This document shows positions 44,167 to 55,324 of a stretch of DNA of 64,000 bases, piece after piece. The first letter of the stretch is position 1, and the number at the start of each line of letters is the position of its first letter. The position numbers and the translations under genes were made by a program. Origin of the DNA: Clavaria fumosa. Taxonomy: Eukaryota > Basidiomycota > Agaricomycetes > Agaricales > Clavariaceae. Where the stretch lies: positions 2,480,001-2,544,000 of the forward strand of contig OX637800.1 of the NCBI GenBank assembly GCA_951802425.1, read 5' to 3'. The notes under the pieces were generated by a model. That model ran no database searches, was not told the origin of the DNA, and saw nothing but the letters and a program-made list of their open reading frames with translations.

Positions 44167-47100
44167 CTACAGATGCTGCGGGGAAAAACTCTGGGCGTCC
44201 GACCCAAAGTGCGATTCCAGCCATTGGAGCAAGTCAGAGGTCGAGCGCTACGACTTGTCAGCCGGTGAGCCAAAAATGAAACCCGCGATTAACGTACATC
44301 GATCCAGGCTGCCCTGGTGTTGACCCCCTCCAAGGTCTGCGAGAGAGCTTTGTTGAACTGCGAAACATCCTTGCCCTGTCCAATGTTGATCAGAAAATGC
44401 TCAAAGTCCATGTCACGCAGCTATTGATAATCATACCTCGAAGAAGGCAACAATGTCACGATAATCATTCTTGGTCGTCAACGCGCCGAAAGCAAGCTGC
44501 AGCCGTGCCGGTTGTAGTGAATCAAGTATATTGGTCTCGGAGCATTTTATTTACCTTCACAAGGGGGCTCATGACATGCCCAGCCTGAACGCGCTGGGCA
44601 AACTACCAACGCAAAATCAGCTTCGCTTCCAATGCATCGAAGTTCCGCAACAAACCGTATCGAAATTATCCTTGAAGAACGTGGCCAGTAATCGTCTCGT
44701 TTTGAAATTACGCCGCAATCCGACGAAGAAGCTGGCTAAATCTTGGTCACGGGCTTTCTGCAGTATGTACTGCAGCGTTTCTTGGGCGAGCTCAGGATCC
44801 TGAGTAGCCCCAAGAGCGTACCTGGAAAAACGTCAGACATTGATGATCAGCATGGCCAATCACACGGACATTGCGGCAGTTTGCGCTCTCGTAGTCTTGG
44901 GTTCCTCGTATATTCGTTTCATAACTTCAAACTCAGCGCGTCCCCCATATTTCACAGCCTGGCGGATCCATTTTAAGCTGGTGCTTGATGTACTGATGTA
45001 CGAGAGCCACAGGAAATATACATACCGCCAGATAACAGGGAGAGACGATGTCCTGCGGAATAACCGACTCGTCACCAGTTTTGACGAAGTGGGCGAAGCG
45101 GCGGGTCAATTCATCGATAACACTGAGTCCGGGGTCAAGAACTTGGATGACAAACACAAGTAGATCGGTCAACTCACGCTTTCTCCTCAGCATGAAGTGC
45201 CTCATCTATCGCCAACGCTCGCAGCAAGTTGGTTTCGGCCGGATCACTGGGACTGAACGTGAAACCGAGACGCTTTATAATCGGATCATATAAATGCTAG
45301 TGCATCGATGAGACATTGCTCGTTGAATTGGATTGCACGAGCATACGCGTCCGAGAGAATGGAAGAGATCGCAAACACGCCCGTTCTCCCACCATACACC
45401 CATGAGAGTATTAAGTGACTGTGCAACGCTCTCCCATACGAGGTCTGGTTTTGCTTAGAAGGTCAACGAGGCAAGCGATAAACAGTCACACACATTCTTT
45501 CTCTTCACGTAGCTTGTGCAGATATGCCAGCGCACTGCTGACGTCGGAGTGTCCAGATTGGGAGAGGGCCATGACGTCGTACATCAAACCCATACGGTCG
45601 TTGAGAGACAACCGAGAATTCTCCCGAGATGCCTCATTCGCAAGTTGGACTAGTCTCTGCGACGAGTACTTCACCCGATCTAGCGAGACGAATACATCAA
45701 CCGCCATTCGTAGACTATAGACCTACTCACAAACACCGGTCGTGCCTGCGTTGATCTTGAAAAGTTTGCTTGTGTCGACAGGGAAAAATTGTTGCCTTTC
45801 GCCAAGAACAGCAGCCTTATTGACCACCAGTGTGTCATTCTCGTCAGTGGAAAGAATATTCAAAGGCACCGTCCTATGGAGATGCTCGAGTTCAAGAAAC
45901 ACAAGGGGCGACATGGCAGACACACCAAATAGTTTCATTATCCTTATCATCGGGTAGCCCAGTCTCAAGGTATCGATCTTGACGGACTAGGATTCCGTCT
46001 TTCTGTTCCGTTACTGTGAGCACGGGGTATCCCATCTTGAATTGAATGAGTTAGCACTGGGAGGGGGGGAAGGGGGAAAGATTTCGCATACCCACCTCTG
46101 TGATCCACTTGTCCATCGATTTACCAACATCGATGTCTGGAATGATGATGAGTCGGGGGCGAAGTATAATGCGCTAGCTTTCTTACTAGTGGCAGCCTCT
46201 ATACCTGCCCATAGGTCTGATGTGACAGTGTTTCCGTAGAGATTCTTCTTCAAGTAGATGGAGACTCCCTTTAGGAATTGCTCCTCCCCGACGTAGTTGG
46301 ACAACATGCGTAAGACTAGCGACGGGGAAAGAGGTGAAGATGGATCAACCACGAACGCACAAACAACAAGCTAACCAGAAGCTGCCTTTGAGTAAGATAA
46401 GTCATCGAAAATCTGGTTGACGTCGCTGGCCTTGGGGCACTCTACCTCAATCGGATGAGAAGACAATTTCGAGTCGAGGGAGAGTGCCCTGGCAAGGTAA
46501 TCGTTGATGAACCCCGAGTCACATTTCCATTCCGGAAAGATCTTGTCCAGTATAATGACGCTACCCATCAGAGTGGCGAATCCTTCGTTGAGATAGAGGT
46601 AAGTCCACCATTCCATTGTAGTCACGTTCCCAAACCACATATGCGCGACTTCGTGGCATTGTGTGGAGGCAACCAGTCGCTTCGTGGCGACGTCTGCCAC
46701 GTCCGGATCGACTAGCATTCCCCTCGTTCGTCCAGTGATCAATCCCCAATTTTCCTTACATGCGGTATCAGCTCGTGCAGCTCTCTAGAGAGTGTAATGC
46801 CAACCATGGCACCGAACGCAAAATCTTGTGCAACTGTGTGATGTGAGCTCAGCTGAGACAAAAACTGGATAGCATGAACCTAAAATATCAAGCTTGGGGA
46901 GCGGGTATTCAACATCAAAAATATTCTCATAAATGAGTAGCGCTTTTAATGTGACATCGAGGGCAAATTGGCCCTGCTTGATGTGATTTGGAGTTGCTGG
47001 AAGATAGCATGACAGACGAGTAAAATGAATGCACTGCGGGCTGACCATAGAATCGGAGAGGTATGTTTCTGCCGCTCATGGGGCTGTTGTAGGTCGTTTC

Positions 47101-47952
47101 CAGATGAGCAAAGTGGCCGTTGGCAAATGCGACGAGATACGTTGACATCTGGATAGAACGAAACGTCAGGACGATTCAATGGATCGGTGATCAATAGACC
47201 AGAGGAGTTTTGTCAAATTTCGTGACTTTCCACTTCTCGTTTGACTCTTTATCCTCGAGGCATAAAGAGGACAAAAGCTCAACAGCAACGTCTTCTGGTA
47301 TATATGGGGTCTCGGATGCAACTGGCATATTGCTCAAGTTGACTGTGTCGGCCCGGGAGATCATAGTGATAGAAAATGTTGCTTTGAGAAGGGGTTCGTC
47401 ATAGCAGGGAAAAGCACAACGCGCAGCGATTGCCTGATGCACGGAAAGGCGGTGAGGAGCTGCTGAACTCGGGATGCATTGGGGAGCGTACTGCGAATTG
47501 AGTGAGGGCGTAGTTCCTGCTGATCGATCCGTCCATCCAGGAGGATCTGTAGTATCCTTGCATCCGATCAGTCATCTTGCCAGTGTAAGCAATTTGAAGC
47601 TGCGCTTTTGAATCTGCGGGAAGAGGTTTCTGCAACGTGAAACTGACGCGCTCCAAATCAGCCTGGAAGATGGGAGTGAGCCTTAGCTGCTCCTCCTGTC
47701 CATAACGAAGGACTGCAAAGCCAAATTCGAGCCCGGTGGAATTCAAGACAAGAACGGATGTCTCTTCCTTTACGTCGAAACTACGTGACGCTTGAGCGAC
47801 AAAACGGCAAAGAGACTTGAACAGACGCACCTGACTTTCACAAGACCTTGGAAAGTCAATTTCTCAAGATCCGTGCGGATCGTCAAATCATAGTGTATTG
47901 GCTTCACGCTCGTTGGAAGGCGATTCACGTCTTCAGGTTTTGGTATGGCCAT
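44167..47952 (-). CDS. M1 family zinc aminopeptidase, about 21 exons
   Basis: A 21-exon model can be read on minus, beginning 47952-47831, 47780-47492, 47433-47201 and ending 44375-44298, 44247-44167; introns mostly 45-80 bp. The N-terminal beta domain starts RLPTSVKPIHYDLTIRTD; ARCAFPCYDEPLLKATF follows. The exopeptidase motif GAMEN is split by the intron 46755-46804, with GAM on one exon and ENWGLITG on the next. Catalytic exon: HEVAHMWFGN (HExxH) and, 18 residues on, NEGFA with the third zinc ligand Glu; a Tyr stabiliser lies further on. C-terminal ERAP1_C-like region: FKINAGTTGVYRVKYS, DELTRRFAHF, GATQDPELA, NTRAAWIDRS. Cytosolic; removes N-terminal residues from peptides. The ATG at 47952 fits the family better than 47982. 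The junction around 45,296-45,377 fits poorly: a 2-bp loss in an at-run may have shifted the frame. Confidence 0.92.
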
Positions 47953-47982
47953 CGCGGATGTCGATGGGGTACCACGTGACAA

Positions 47983-48839
47983 GGGGCTGATCGCGCGCGC
48001 GACTCTTTCCTGTTCCCGTTTGCAAGGAGGCCTCTACATGTTGAACATCGACGTTTGCACGTTCCTTTTTTTGGTCACTGCTTTGTACAACGCGCACACG
48101 TTTCTTCAATCCTTAAAGCATCCAGAACAGCCATCAATCTCATTATGCCAGCCTCTGCCTCTGCCTCTTCTCTGAATCCAAATGTAACTCCCAAATGTAC
48201 ACCGCATGAGCCAGGTCTCTACATCCCTCGTTGCGCATCTCCTCCGCGCGCACGCTCTTCTTGAGTCAACGCAGCATCTCGGCCCACCTGGATCGCGCAG
48301 CTCAGTCGAGTGCCGTAACAGTGGGCCGCCGACACCTGCTCCCTCGCATGAGGGTCGCTTGCTGAGTCTTCGAGGTTTACTGCGTGAGTTCTTCATCGAG
48401 GAGGGGTTTCGTGGTCAACGTGACGCTTGCTCTGGTCACAGTGGGAACGAGGGTCCTCTGTATATCATCGTCAAGCCTGATGACGACGCCTCTCTTCGTT
48501 CGCTCTTTTTTGCAGATCATGAAGAGCCATCGGAACCAGCGGCCGCCACGAATCCAAACATCCCTAACAGTGTCCTGTACTCCAAGCATTCTGAATCGTC
48601 GTCAGATGAGGCTGCGGTTGCGATGTGCAGTGACATAGAGAGTGGCGGCTGCGTCTCGAGCAACAATCGATGGCTAGCTACGGATGGGGAGCCCTGAGTG
48701 CTGAGTCATACAACTGTGCGCTTGTAGAGCATTGCGCGAGTTTTCCAACACATTAGCGGATGGAAGATGTCTCGAAAAGCTCAATGCAGCCGAAGGCGAG
48801 TGCAGTGGCCAGCGTATGAGCATTTCCCTCACTCCGGAC
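47983..48839 (+). other. Intergenic region with one ambiguous ORF (48206-48697)
   Basis: Upstream of the aminopeptidase. A 163-residue plus-strand frame (48206-48697) has an acidic, Ser-rich C-terminal half, and another frame over 48,384-48,638 contains a hydrophobic helix (FVVNVTLALVTVGTRVL) followed by a basic stretch. Only one can be real and neither has supporting splice signals that settle it; possibly the end of a decayed membrane protein. Confidence 0.3.
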
Positions 48840-49330
48840 CCCGAGCCTTTCGCCTCAATAGCACCGTCGTCGACACCCATCCTGCCTGTCTGCGTGGCGT
48901 GTCCAATGATGGCCCCGCCCGGCGGCGCGCACACACAGCGCGCCGTCCCGCATCATCCGCAAATGTAGCCCTGCTATCGCCCGCGCTAGCTCGGCGTCCT
49001 GAAAGGCGCGATCCGTCCGGAGGAGCATGGGGGTGATGAGCATAGTAGGCGGCACCGCGACGTGCGTGGGTGCGCACGGGCGGTGGTAGACGTGCACGAG
49101 GAGGAGGAGCGTAGTGGACAAGGACAGGAAGACAATGAGGCAGAACCGCGTATCCGTTAGAGAGAGATGAGGCTCCCTGGCCTTGTACCGCCGTAGTGAT
49201 CCGTCCGATGGATGGCCTGCCGCGTGATTGATGGGCACTCTCCTTGCGTCTTGGAACGGTGCAAATGCGCTCCACTTCCATGCGTCCGGACGGTGTACCG
49301 CTGTCACTCGGACTTCCTTCAATTTCAAAC
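48840..49330 (-). pseudogene. Truncated relative of the membrane protein gene
   Basis: On minus, LSLSTTLLLLVHVYHRPCAPTH and the following tail match the C-terminal membrane helix and tail of the gene at 40339-43060. Immediately upstream (49,143 onwards) the sequence jumps to that gene's promoter region (ccgttagagagagatgaggct..). The ~2.4 kb between are missing. The junction has ggcag in common with both parental sites. The tail is also shortened (a segment between DRAFQDA and ELAR is gone). Confidence 0.88.
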
Positions 49331-49601
49331 GATCTTTACATTATTTTGTTAGTATTCAGTGAATTTCGGTCGGATTCCCAGAAGTGCTTGCCTGCCGGCG
49401 CTTGGCGTTGAGACGATCAGTGTTACAGAAAACGAATGACCGCGTAACAAAACTCCATTTTAGTACAGAACGAACGTGAAATTGGCAAACGAGGAAGGGT
49501 TTTCTAGTCCGTGATTCGGTTCATGGGAGGGTTCGTCAACAACCTGTCCTCCAGTCAGAACGTCCGACAACCACCAAGGGGGCATGAAGCCCTCCAGGTC
49601 T

Positions 49602-51318
49602 TCAGTCGAGCTGCTTCATCGCGTTCAATGACGGTTCCTCAGCGAACGACCTCCGCTGATGTCCGTATCCGCCGTGTCCATACGGAGGGTATCCACCCTG
49701 TCCGGATGGGGGATATCCACCCTGTCCATACTGGGGGTGTACACCCTGTCTATACGGGTAGCTTCCTTGCCCATACGGGCCACCCTGTGCATAAGAGTGA
49801 CCGCCATCGTTGTGGCCGTGCTGTACTTCCAGCGAGTCTGTCGAGTGGGATGCGTGATATGGCACATGACCGTCCAGCGCATCAGTCGAGCTATGTGCCT
49901 GCATGCGCAATTTGTCAGAATGGAGATGTATGGGTGGCAAACCACCCACCGGGGAGTGGTAGAACGAGTCGGACGAGTGTTCGTTCGAGCTCCGGTATGT
50001 TTCCTGTTTTGTATGGAACGGCGTCAGGTACGTCGGGCAGCGGAGGGAAACCACCCACCGGGGTTTGGAAGGCCCACGAAGGTATGCTAGAGCTCGAGTC
50101 TGTGTATGCTTGCTGTTTTTACATGGAATAACATCAAACGTTGCGTCAAACAGCAGAGGGGGTAACAGAAGCCACCCACCGGAGAGTAGTGGGACGAGTG
50201 GGACGAGTGTTCGTTCGAGCTCGGGTGTGTTGCCTGTTTTTGCGTGGAATGGCGTCAGGTGATGTGATGAACAGAGGTGAGGGGAAACAGAAACCACCCA
50301 CCGGGGAGTAGTAGGACGAGTGAGACGAGTGTTCGTTCGAGCTCGGGTGTGTTGCCTGTTTTTGCGCGGAACAGCGTCAGGCGATGCGATGAACAGAGGA
50401 GGGGGAAACAGAAACCACCCACCGGGGAGTAGTAGGACGAGTGAGACGAGTGTTTGTTCGAGCTCGGGTATGTTGCCTGTTTTTACGTCAGGCGATGCGA
50501 TGAACAGAGGAGGGGGGAAACAGAAACCACCCACCGGGGAGTAGTAGGACGAGTGGGACGAGTGTTCGTTCGAGCTCGGGTACGTTTCCTGTTTTTGCAT
50601 GGAACGACGTCAGGTACGTCGGCGGCAGAGGGAAACCACCCACCGGGGTTCGGAAAGCCCACGATGGTATGCTAGAACTCGAGTCTGTGTGTGCTTGCTG
50701 TTTTCACATTGAATAACATCAAACGCTGCGTCAAACAGCAGAGGGGGGCAACAGAAACCACCCACCTGGGCGTGGTAGTTTTGCTGGCTCTGGTGCCATG
50801 GTCCGGGGCCAGAGCTCGTGTCCGAAGACCAACCGTGGTTGCTATTGTCGCTGCTATACTACAGGGGGAGAGAGGGAGGTGTCAGTTGGCTAACACCTGA
50901 GGTAGCAAAGAAAAAAAAAGGCGGGAGGGGGGATTTACCTGTCCATGGGTGCTAGCCCCATCGTCGGCGTGGGTACTGAGCCCGGGCCCATGGCCATTGT
51001 TGAACATTGACGGCCCAGGGTTCGAGTGTCCGGATATGCTCATCCTATGTCGGTGATCGCTCGATCTTGAGGCGCTTGAGCCGAGTGAGCTCCCCAGCGT
51101 GGAGCGGCGCACCAGGCCGGTGTCGTAGCCCGTGGGTTGGTCGAGCTACTCCGCACAAATAAGAAAGCAGGGTACGACCCCGTTGTGTCAGCTTGAGAAC
51201 ACGTTGGGAACATGGAGAGATGACGCACCAGCGGCGGAACAGGCGCCGCAAGAGCGATAAGAACTACCGCAAAGACGGTGGCGAAGAACAAACGATCTTT
51301 AGAGGTCATCCCGAGCAT
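49602..51318 (-). CDS. Secreted low-complexity protein built from seven 54-nt mini-exons
   Basis: Eleven exons on minus, all phase 0: 51318-51229, 51145-50939, 50858-50766, then mini-exons 50697-50644, 50588-50535, 50476-50423, 50355-50302, 50233-50180, 50112-50059, 50003-49950 (each exactly 54 nt, 18 residues), and 49898-49602. Product about 354 residues. Exon 1 is a signal peptide (TSKDRLFFATVFAVVLIALA). Mini-exons encode two peptide types, ATHPSSNEHSSHSSYYSP and QAHTDSSSSIPSWAFRTP. The last exon is Gly/Tyr/Gln-rich (QGGYPPSGQGGYPPYGHGGY), prion-like, and ends GHQRRSFAEEPSLNAMKQLD. Introns begin gtgggtgg and most end aaaacag. Secretion and a cell-wall or matrix role are inference; no family recognised. 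Paralog at 58674-60202. Confidence 0.88.
49902..50765 (-). repeat. Tandem array of intron-plus-exon units
   Basis: Seven units of about 105-122 bp, each one intron (51-68 bp, gtgggtgg..cag) and one 54-nt exon. Order of exon types from 5': Q-type, E-type, A, A, A, Q-type, E-type, where the Q+E pair at each end shares both exon and intron sequence, so the array grew both by single units and by pairs. Confidence 0.9.
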
Positions 51319-51510
51319 GGCGATTATGGCGGATATGAATGTCGACCTTGCATCGTTGGGATCCAGCAAAGTAAGCAAGTCTTTTCCGACAACGAAGGTT
51401 GAAGTTCACTCACCTGCGACGTAAATGCAAATTTGAGGGATATAGAATGTAGATGTGTGTGGATGAAGCGCACCAGGCGATTGGAGAACACTGAGGAAGA
51501 GGCGCACCAT

Positions 51511-51518
51511 TATATACG
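51511..51518 (-). promoter_or_regulatory. TATA box of the mini-exon gene
   Basis: tatatacg on plus (cgtatata on minus) about 195 bp before the ATG at 51318. The paralog has catatataaa at 60381-60390, about 180 bp before its ATG. Between TATA and ATG both genes share cgcaggtgagtgaac or a close variant (donor, 51413 and about 60298) and a gcaag acceptor, so both probably have a 5'UTR intron. Confidence 0.6.
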
Positions 51519-53219
51519 ATAGAAAGTATTCATTTATTTATCCAGAAAGAGAAACAGAAAGCACTGGATGGAGAAAACCAAAATGAAGGTGAGATGAACG
51601 ACGACGGATCAAAACCACGGCGATCTGGAATGTTGTTTATCAGCGAATAGTGGATTGCTGCAATGCAGTAACTGGGGCAACGCCATACCGTCGTCTCTGG
51701 CACTGGTGAGCCGTGCACAGCGGGTCGCCGGCGTATTGACCAGTCCTTGTTGCATTCAAGCCCTAATTCGTCGTCGGATTGATGCCATTCATGACAGCCA
51801 GTGAGCCTGGCACTTTTAGCTGTCCGGAGGGACGAGAGCCTAAACGAGGGGCCAGTCGCCTATCTCTTGCATTACTTCACTGTCGCTCGGAATTGTGACT
51901 GTGGAGTCTACTTCGCGGCGTTGTACTGGTGCTGTCGGTCCGGGATCAGCACCACAAAGCTCACAGACATCCATTGGACTAACGACAATCAACGTACCAT
52001 GCGCTTGCAACCGCTGACCCACCACATAAGAGAAGATCTTGGAGATGCCGACGGCGTGAATCGAACATCAAAGCATGATGGCTGATTTCGCCGTTGAGCT
52101 ATCGTTCTCGCCAACTTTGACGTCATTCATGCCGATGTGTATGGCACGTTGTAGGCGGTCCGAGTGTACTGTTAAAGACGAGAGCCAAACCCGCCGTCGT
52201 CGGTGTCACTAGCAAAAACATTTGACGTGCTTGGGGCATACCGAAACTCTTTCTTCTGCCTTTGATGCTGCGGCCTGACCCCACGATGACAGCGACTGTA
52301 CTTAGGCAAAAATCGGCTCCGGGATCAGCCACAGTTACGACGATCAACGTACCGAAGACTGGCCCACAAATGGGCTTATTACGATCACTTTCTCCACGCG
52401 CCACCAATTGCAATCACTTGGCGTGTTCGACGATCCTTCTAAATTCGGGAGTCGATCGATCGATCAAGCCGATCTGCTAAATGATGCCCGTTCCGTCTCT
52501 AGTATTGCCTCTGCATTAACAGGTAGTATGAAGGCGAGCTCTCTGATGATCAATAGATTCTCTCTTGACTGACGCAATCGTAGGCAGGCTTTGCGACGTC
52601 CATCTTAGGCAAAACTTGTTCCCTATGTCCTCGTTTCTGCTTCGTATCCGATAGGAGCCACGTTCACTCATAGCCTCGTACATGGCGAGGACGCGTTGAC
52701 GCCCGGCGCGCACGACCCAACGAACCTTTGATGCAGCAGGCAACTATCGCTACACCGCACTTAGCTCGTCGGCAGTGCGTGGAAACGCGTGAAAATCCTG
52801 CGTGATGTGGCGGCCGCCTGCTGCACGAAGGGGCGGCGATATGAAGGGCCATGAAGAGGAGGGTGACGGAGTAACGGGAAATCGGATAACGTAATGCGCC
52901 TCCGCTGGGGAAGTGGCAGTGCCAGACAACTTACGTGTGATGGAGCTCCATTTCCTTCATCGGGCTTTTCTAGCGGTTTAGACTACGTTTACATACCTCC
53001 TTCGCCACCGCAAAATGGAGAAATTTTGTCATCGCCGATCCTATCTTTGGATAATTTCTCCTCGCGTGTTCCACCTGACTGTTGCGTTGCCACAACCAAT
53101 GACTTGACAATGAAAGGAGATTGGTTGAACGATAGAAGACAAGAACAATTCAGTGATAAATGCATTCAATCTATGTCTGTTTGACCGCCTCGACGGAAAC
53201 GTAGCCTTGACGCCGCAGT
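51519..53219. other. Intergenic region with a SINE-like copy
   Basis: No supported gene. It contains a SINE-like element (51,905-52,108), a second, more degenerate copy of its body (ccgggatcagccac..gacgatcaacgtacc, about 52,317-52,352), and unique sequence to the kinase relic. Confidence 0.5.
51905..52108 (-). mobile_element. tRNA-derived SINE-like element, best copy
   Basis: On minus it starts gagaacgatagctcaacgg (A-box-like TAGCTCAACGG) and 35 nt later has tgttcgattca (B-box GTTCGATTC), then a body ending near cattgactg-like sequence gtctgtgagctttgtggtgctgatcc. Stems do not pair as in a functional tRNA. Related copies on the same strand: about 60,900-61,205, 61,420-61,665, 43,430-43,612 and a head fragment at 60,640-60,690. 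Confidence 0.55.
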
Positions 53220-54672
53220 AAAGCATGACCCAGATCTCACCAAGTAGAGAAGCTTCTCTACACCAGACGATACGTGGGCCAAAGCTGACGTGTCTGAGGC
53301 TACCTCCAACAGATCACGCCAAAGGCTCGGAAAATACCTTTCAGGTTGTCTTTCTCGTACTTGCGACAGGCTTTCAGGGGACATCTTAGACCGTATGGCT
53401 TGAAGCCGATCTAGTGCTACTGTGGCAGATATTCGACTGGAAGGGTTGAAGGATGACATACCTTCAGAAGCTCCGGGAAGCCGGGAATGTCAGGAGCAAT
53501 GGTCTTACAAGTGGATCCCAATGAATATAGTCTATAATGAGGGGATAATCAGACCTTAAAGTAAGCGTAGAAGAGGCATGCCAGAGCATGAATGTCCGCC
53601 GCAAAAGTATTTTGCGAGTCTGCCTGTTTCAGGTGCTTGCACACGAGTAATTTTAAGTGGCTTGACCAGGCGTTCACGAGGAGAGGAAGTAGGGAGAACA
53701 TCCAAAGTTTATAAGGTAGTGTTTCACAAAAAATGTAGACCGGAATTCGAGAGGAGGCCAGACTTCCACCAAAGGGTCGCCTGGGACTCGTCCATGATGG
53801 ATACTTTCGGGGGAGATATCATGGCTGAACGTAGGTCTGCGGAAAACTTACAAGTTGGGACTGACCAAGTGTGCTATTAGATTGCGATGCAAAAAAGGCA
53901 ACGCCTGAGATCAGATGTATTAACAGGTGGAGGTTTGCCATCATATCCTTACTCGCTGCCAAAGCTTGTTCGGCGAACTCTAGACACTGGGATGCGGTCA
54001 AGAGAGGAGATATATCAGATTGGTCAAAAATAGGCATGGCAGCAAAATACCAATCTCCGTAAGTCAGGAATTCGAGGATACGGACAGTGGTATTGGAAGG
54101 ATCAAGTCTGAGTGGCTCAGAGTTCAGCATGTGTAATATGTGAAGTTCGGCAGGTCCCTCTTCGGCCTTTGCGATCACTTTGATGACAACATCTCGGTTT
54201 TTCTGAGTTCTTAGTGTTATGGACCAAATATGGAAGGTAACGAACCTACCACGGGTGGTTATAATATTGAACTAGAAAGGCAAGTCAAGTGTCTCGAATG
54301 CGCGTATCTTTCACTAACAGGCATAAGTTCACTCGTGAAGCCGTTGCCTCGGTCCCAAACGAATCCATTGCACGGTTAGGGCGTGCCATTCGCGAGGCTG
54401 AATTGCCCTTCGGGCCTTCCACGAAAGATATCATAGTCCTTCTCGTAGAAGTAAGGTCGGAGAAGTTTCCATGGTTTGAACCACTCGGGATCGTCGAGAG
54501 GCCTGATGTCTTTCCATGCACGAAGAGATGCAGGCAGAGTTGTGGCGGGTGGATAACTTACAACTTGCTTACATAAACCCAGACACTCCTCCGACAGGAC
54601 CTCTGTTCCTGCTAAGATATTAAACAGCGACGCATGTCTGGCTTTTGTCTGTCGTGAATTCGACCAATCCAT
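53220..54672 (-). pseudogene. FunK1-like fungal protein kinase relic
   Basis: Several exons on minus. Motifs: YIRPLDDPEWFKPWKLLRPY (N-terminal region typical of the family) formed by splicing out an intron near 54,520-54,580; VVIKVIAKAEEG (the ATP-site Lys); FLHRNLIAHL (catalytic-loop region); YLINFG where an active kinase has DFG; AADIHALACLFYAYFK (helix F) followed by TIAPDIPGFPELLK. Junctions before the catalytic loop are out of phase by one base and a TAA lies near 54,375 in the linker, so it is probably inactive as a gene, and the Asn for Asp would make it a pseudokinase in any case. Confidence 0.65.
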
Positions 54673-55324
54673 TCAACCAGGAGCAGTCGTAGTCTCCTCC
54701 ACTGGCAATGGGGTAAGGATCAGATGCTTGGGTATGCGAATGATCCCTGATCTCTGGTCTAAATTCCGTTTTGATATGTATCTAATCCCTGTTTCGCCAG
54801 TGTCAATCTGGGTGGCTGTCTTGGAGCTGTTCATCGCCCGTGCTCTTTTCTAGATGTATCCAGGCACTGTTGACGACCCTCAGCGAAACTGCGGATACAG
54901 CGGGTGGCGGGCTTGCTCAACTCAACGTTTACCAGAGTATGATAGGTTGCGGAGGGGAAGCTTGCGTCTGTTACGCGATCCTCATCAGGCCTCGTCTCCC
55001 TGCCCCCTCCGTGCCCGTCAGGTCAAGTCCATAACGATTGCGTCGTCAAAGACACAGCGGCTGCGAGCGACATCGCCCGCACCCGGATGATGCAAAACAG
55101 CAAAGTCCTTGGCCTTAGCCATGAGTCGCTTCCTTTCTGAGTCAAGGCGTCGATTTCTAGGACAACCAAGCCACGATGGTCAAAGATCTTGATGAAATGA
55201 CCATGAAATTTTGGACACTCTTTACTCCTGCGCATTACATGGCCGTCCGACGGACTCAACTCCAGCCTCTCCGCATCCATCATTATCCACTGCGAAGCCC
55301 ACGCTGAATCCCCCTCAAGACGAC
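54673..55324. other. Intergenic, nothing convincing
   Basis: Between the kinase relic and the promoter-like repeats. Only short overlapping frames on both strands without splice support. Confidence 0.5.

Noticed and set aside
52036..52108. Functional tRNA gene on minus
   Set aside because: A- and B-box-like words are present but D, T and acceptor stems do not pair and other copies lack the B box; treated as SINE-like.
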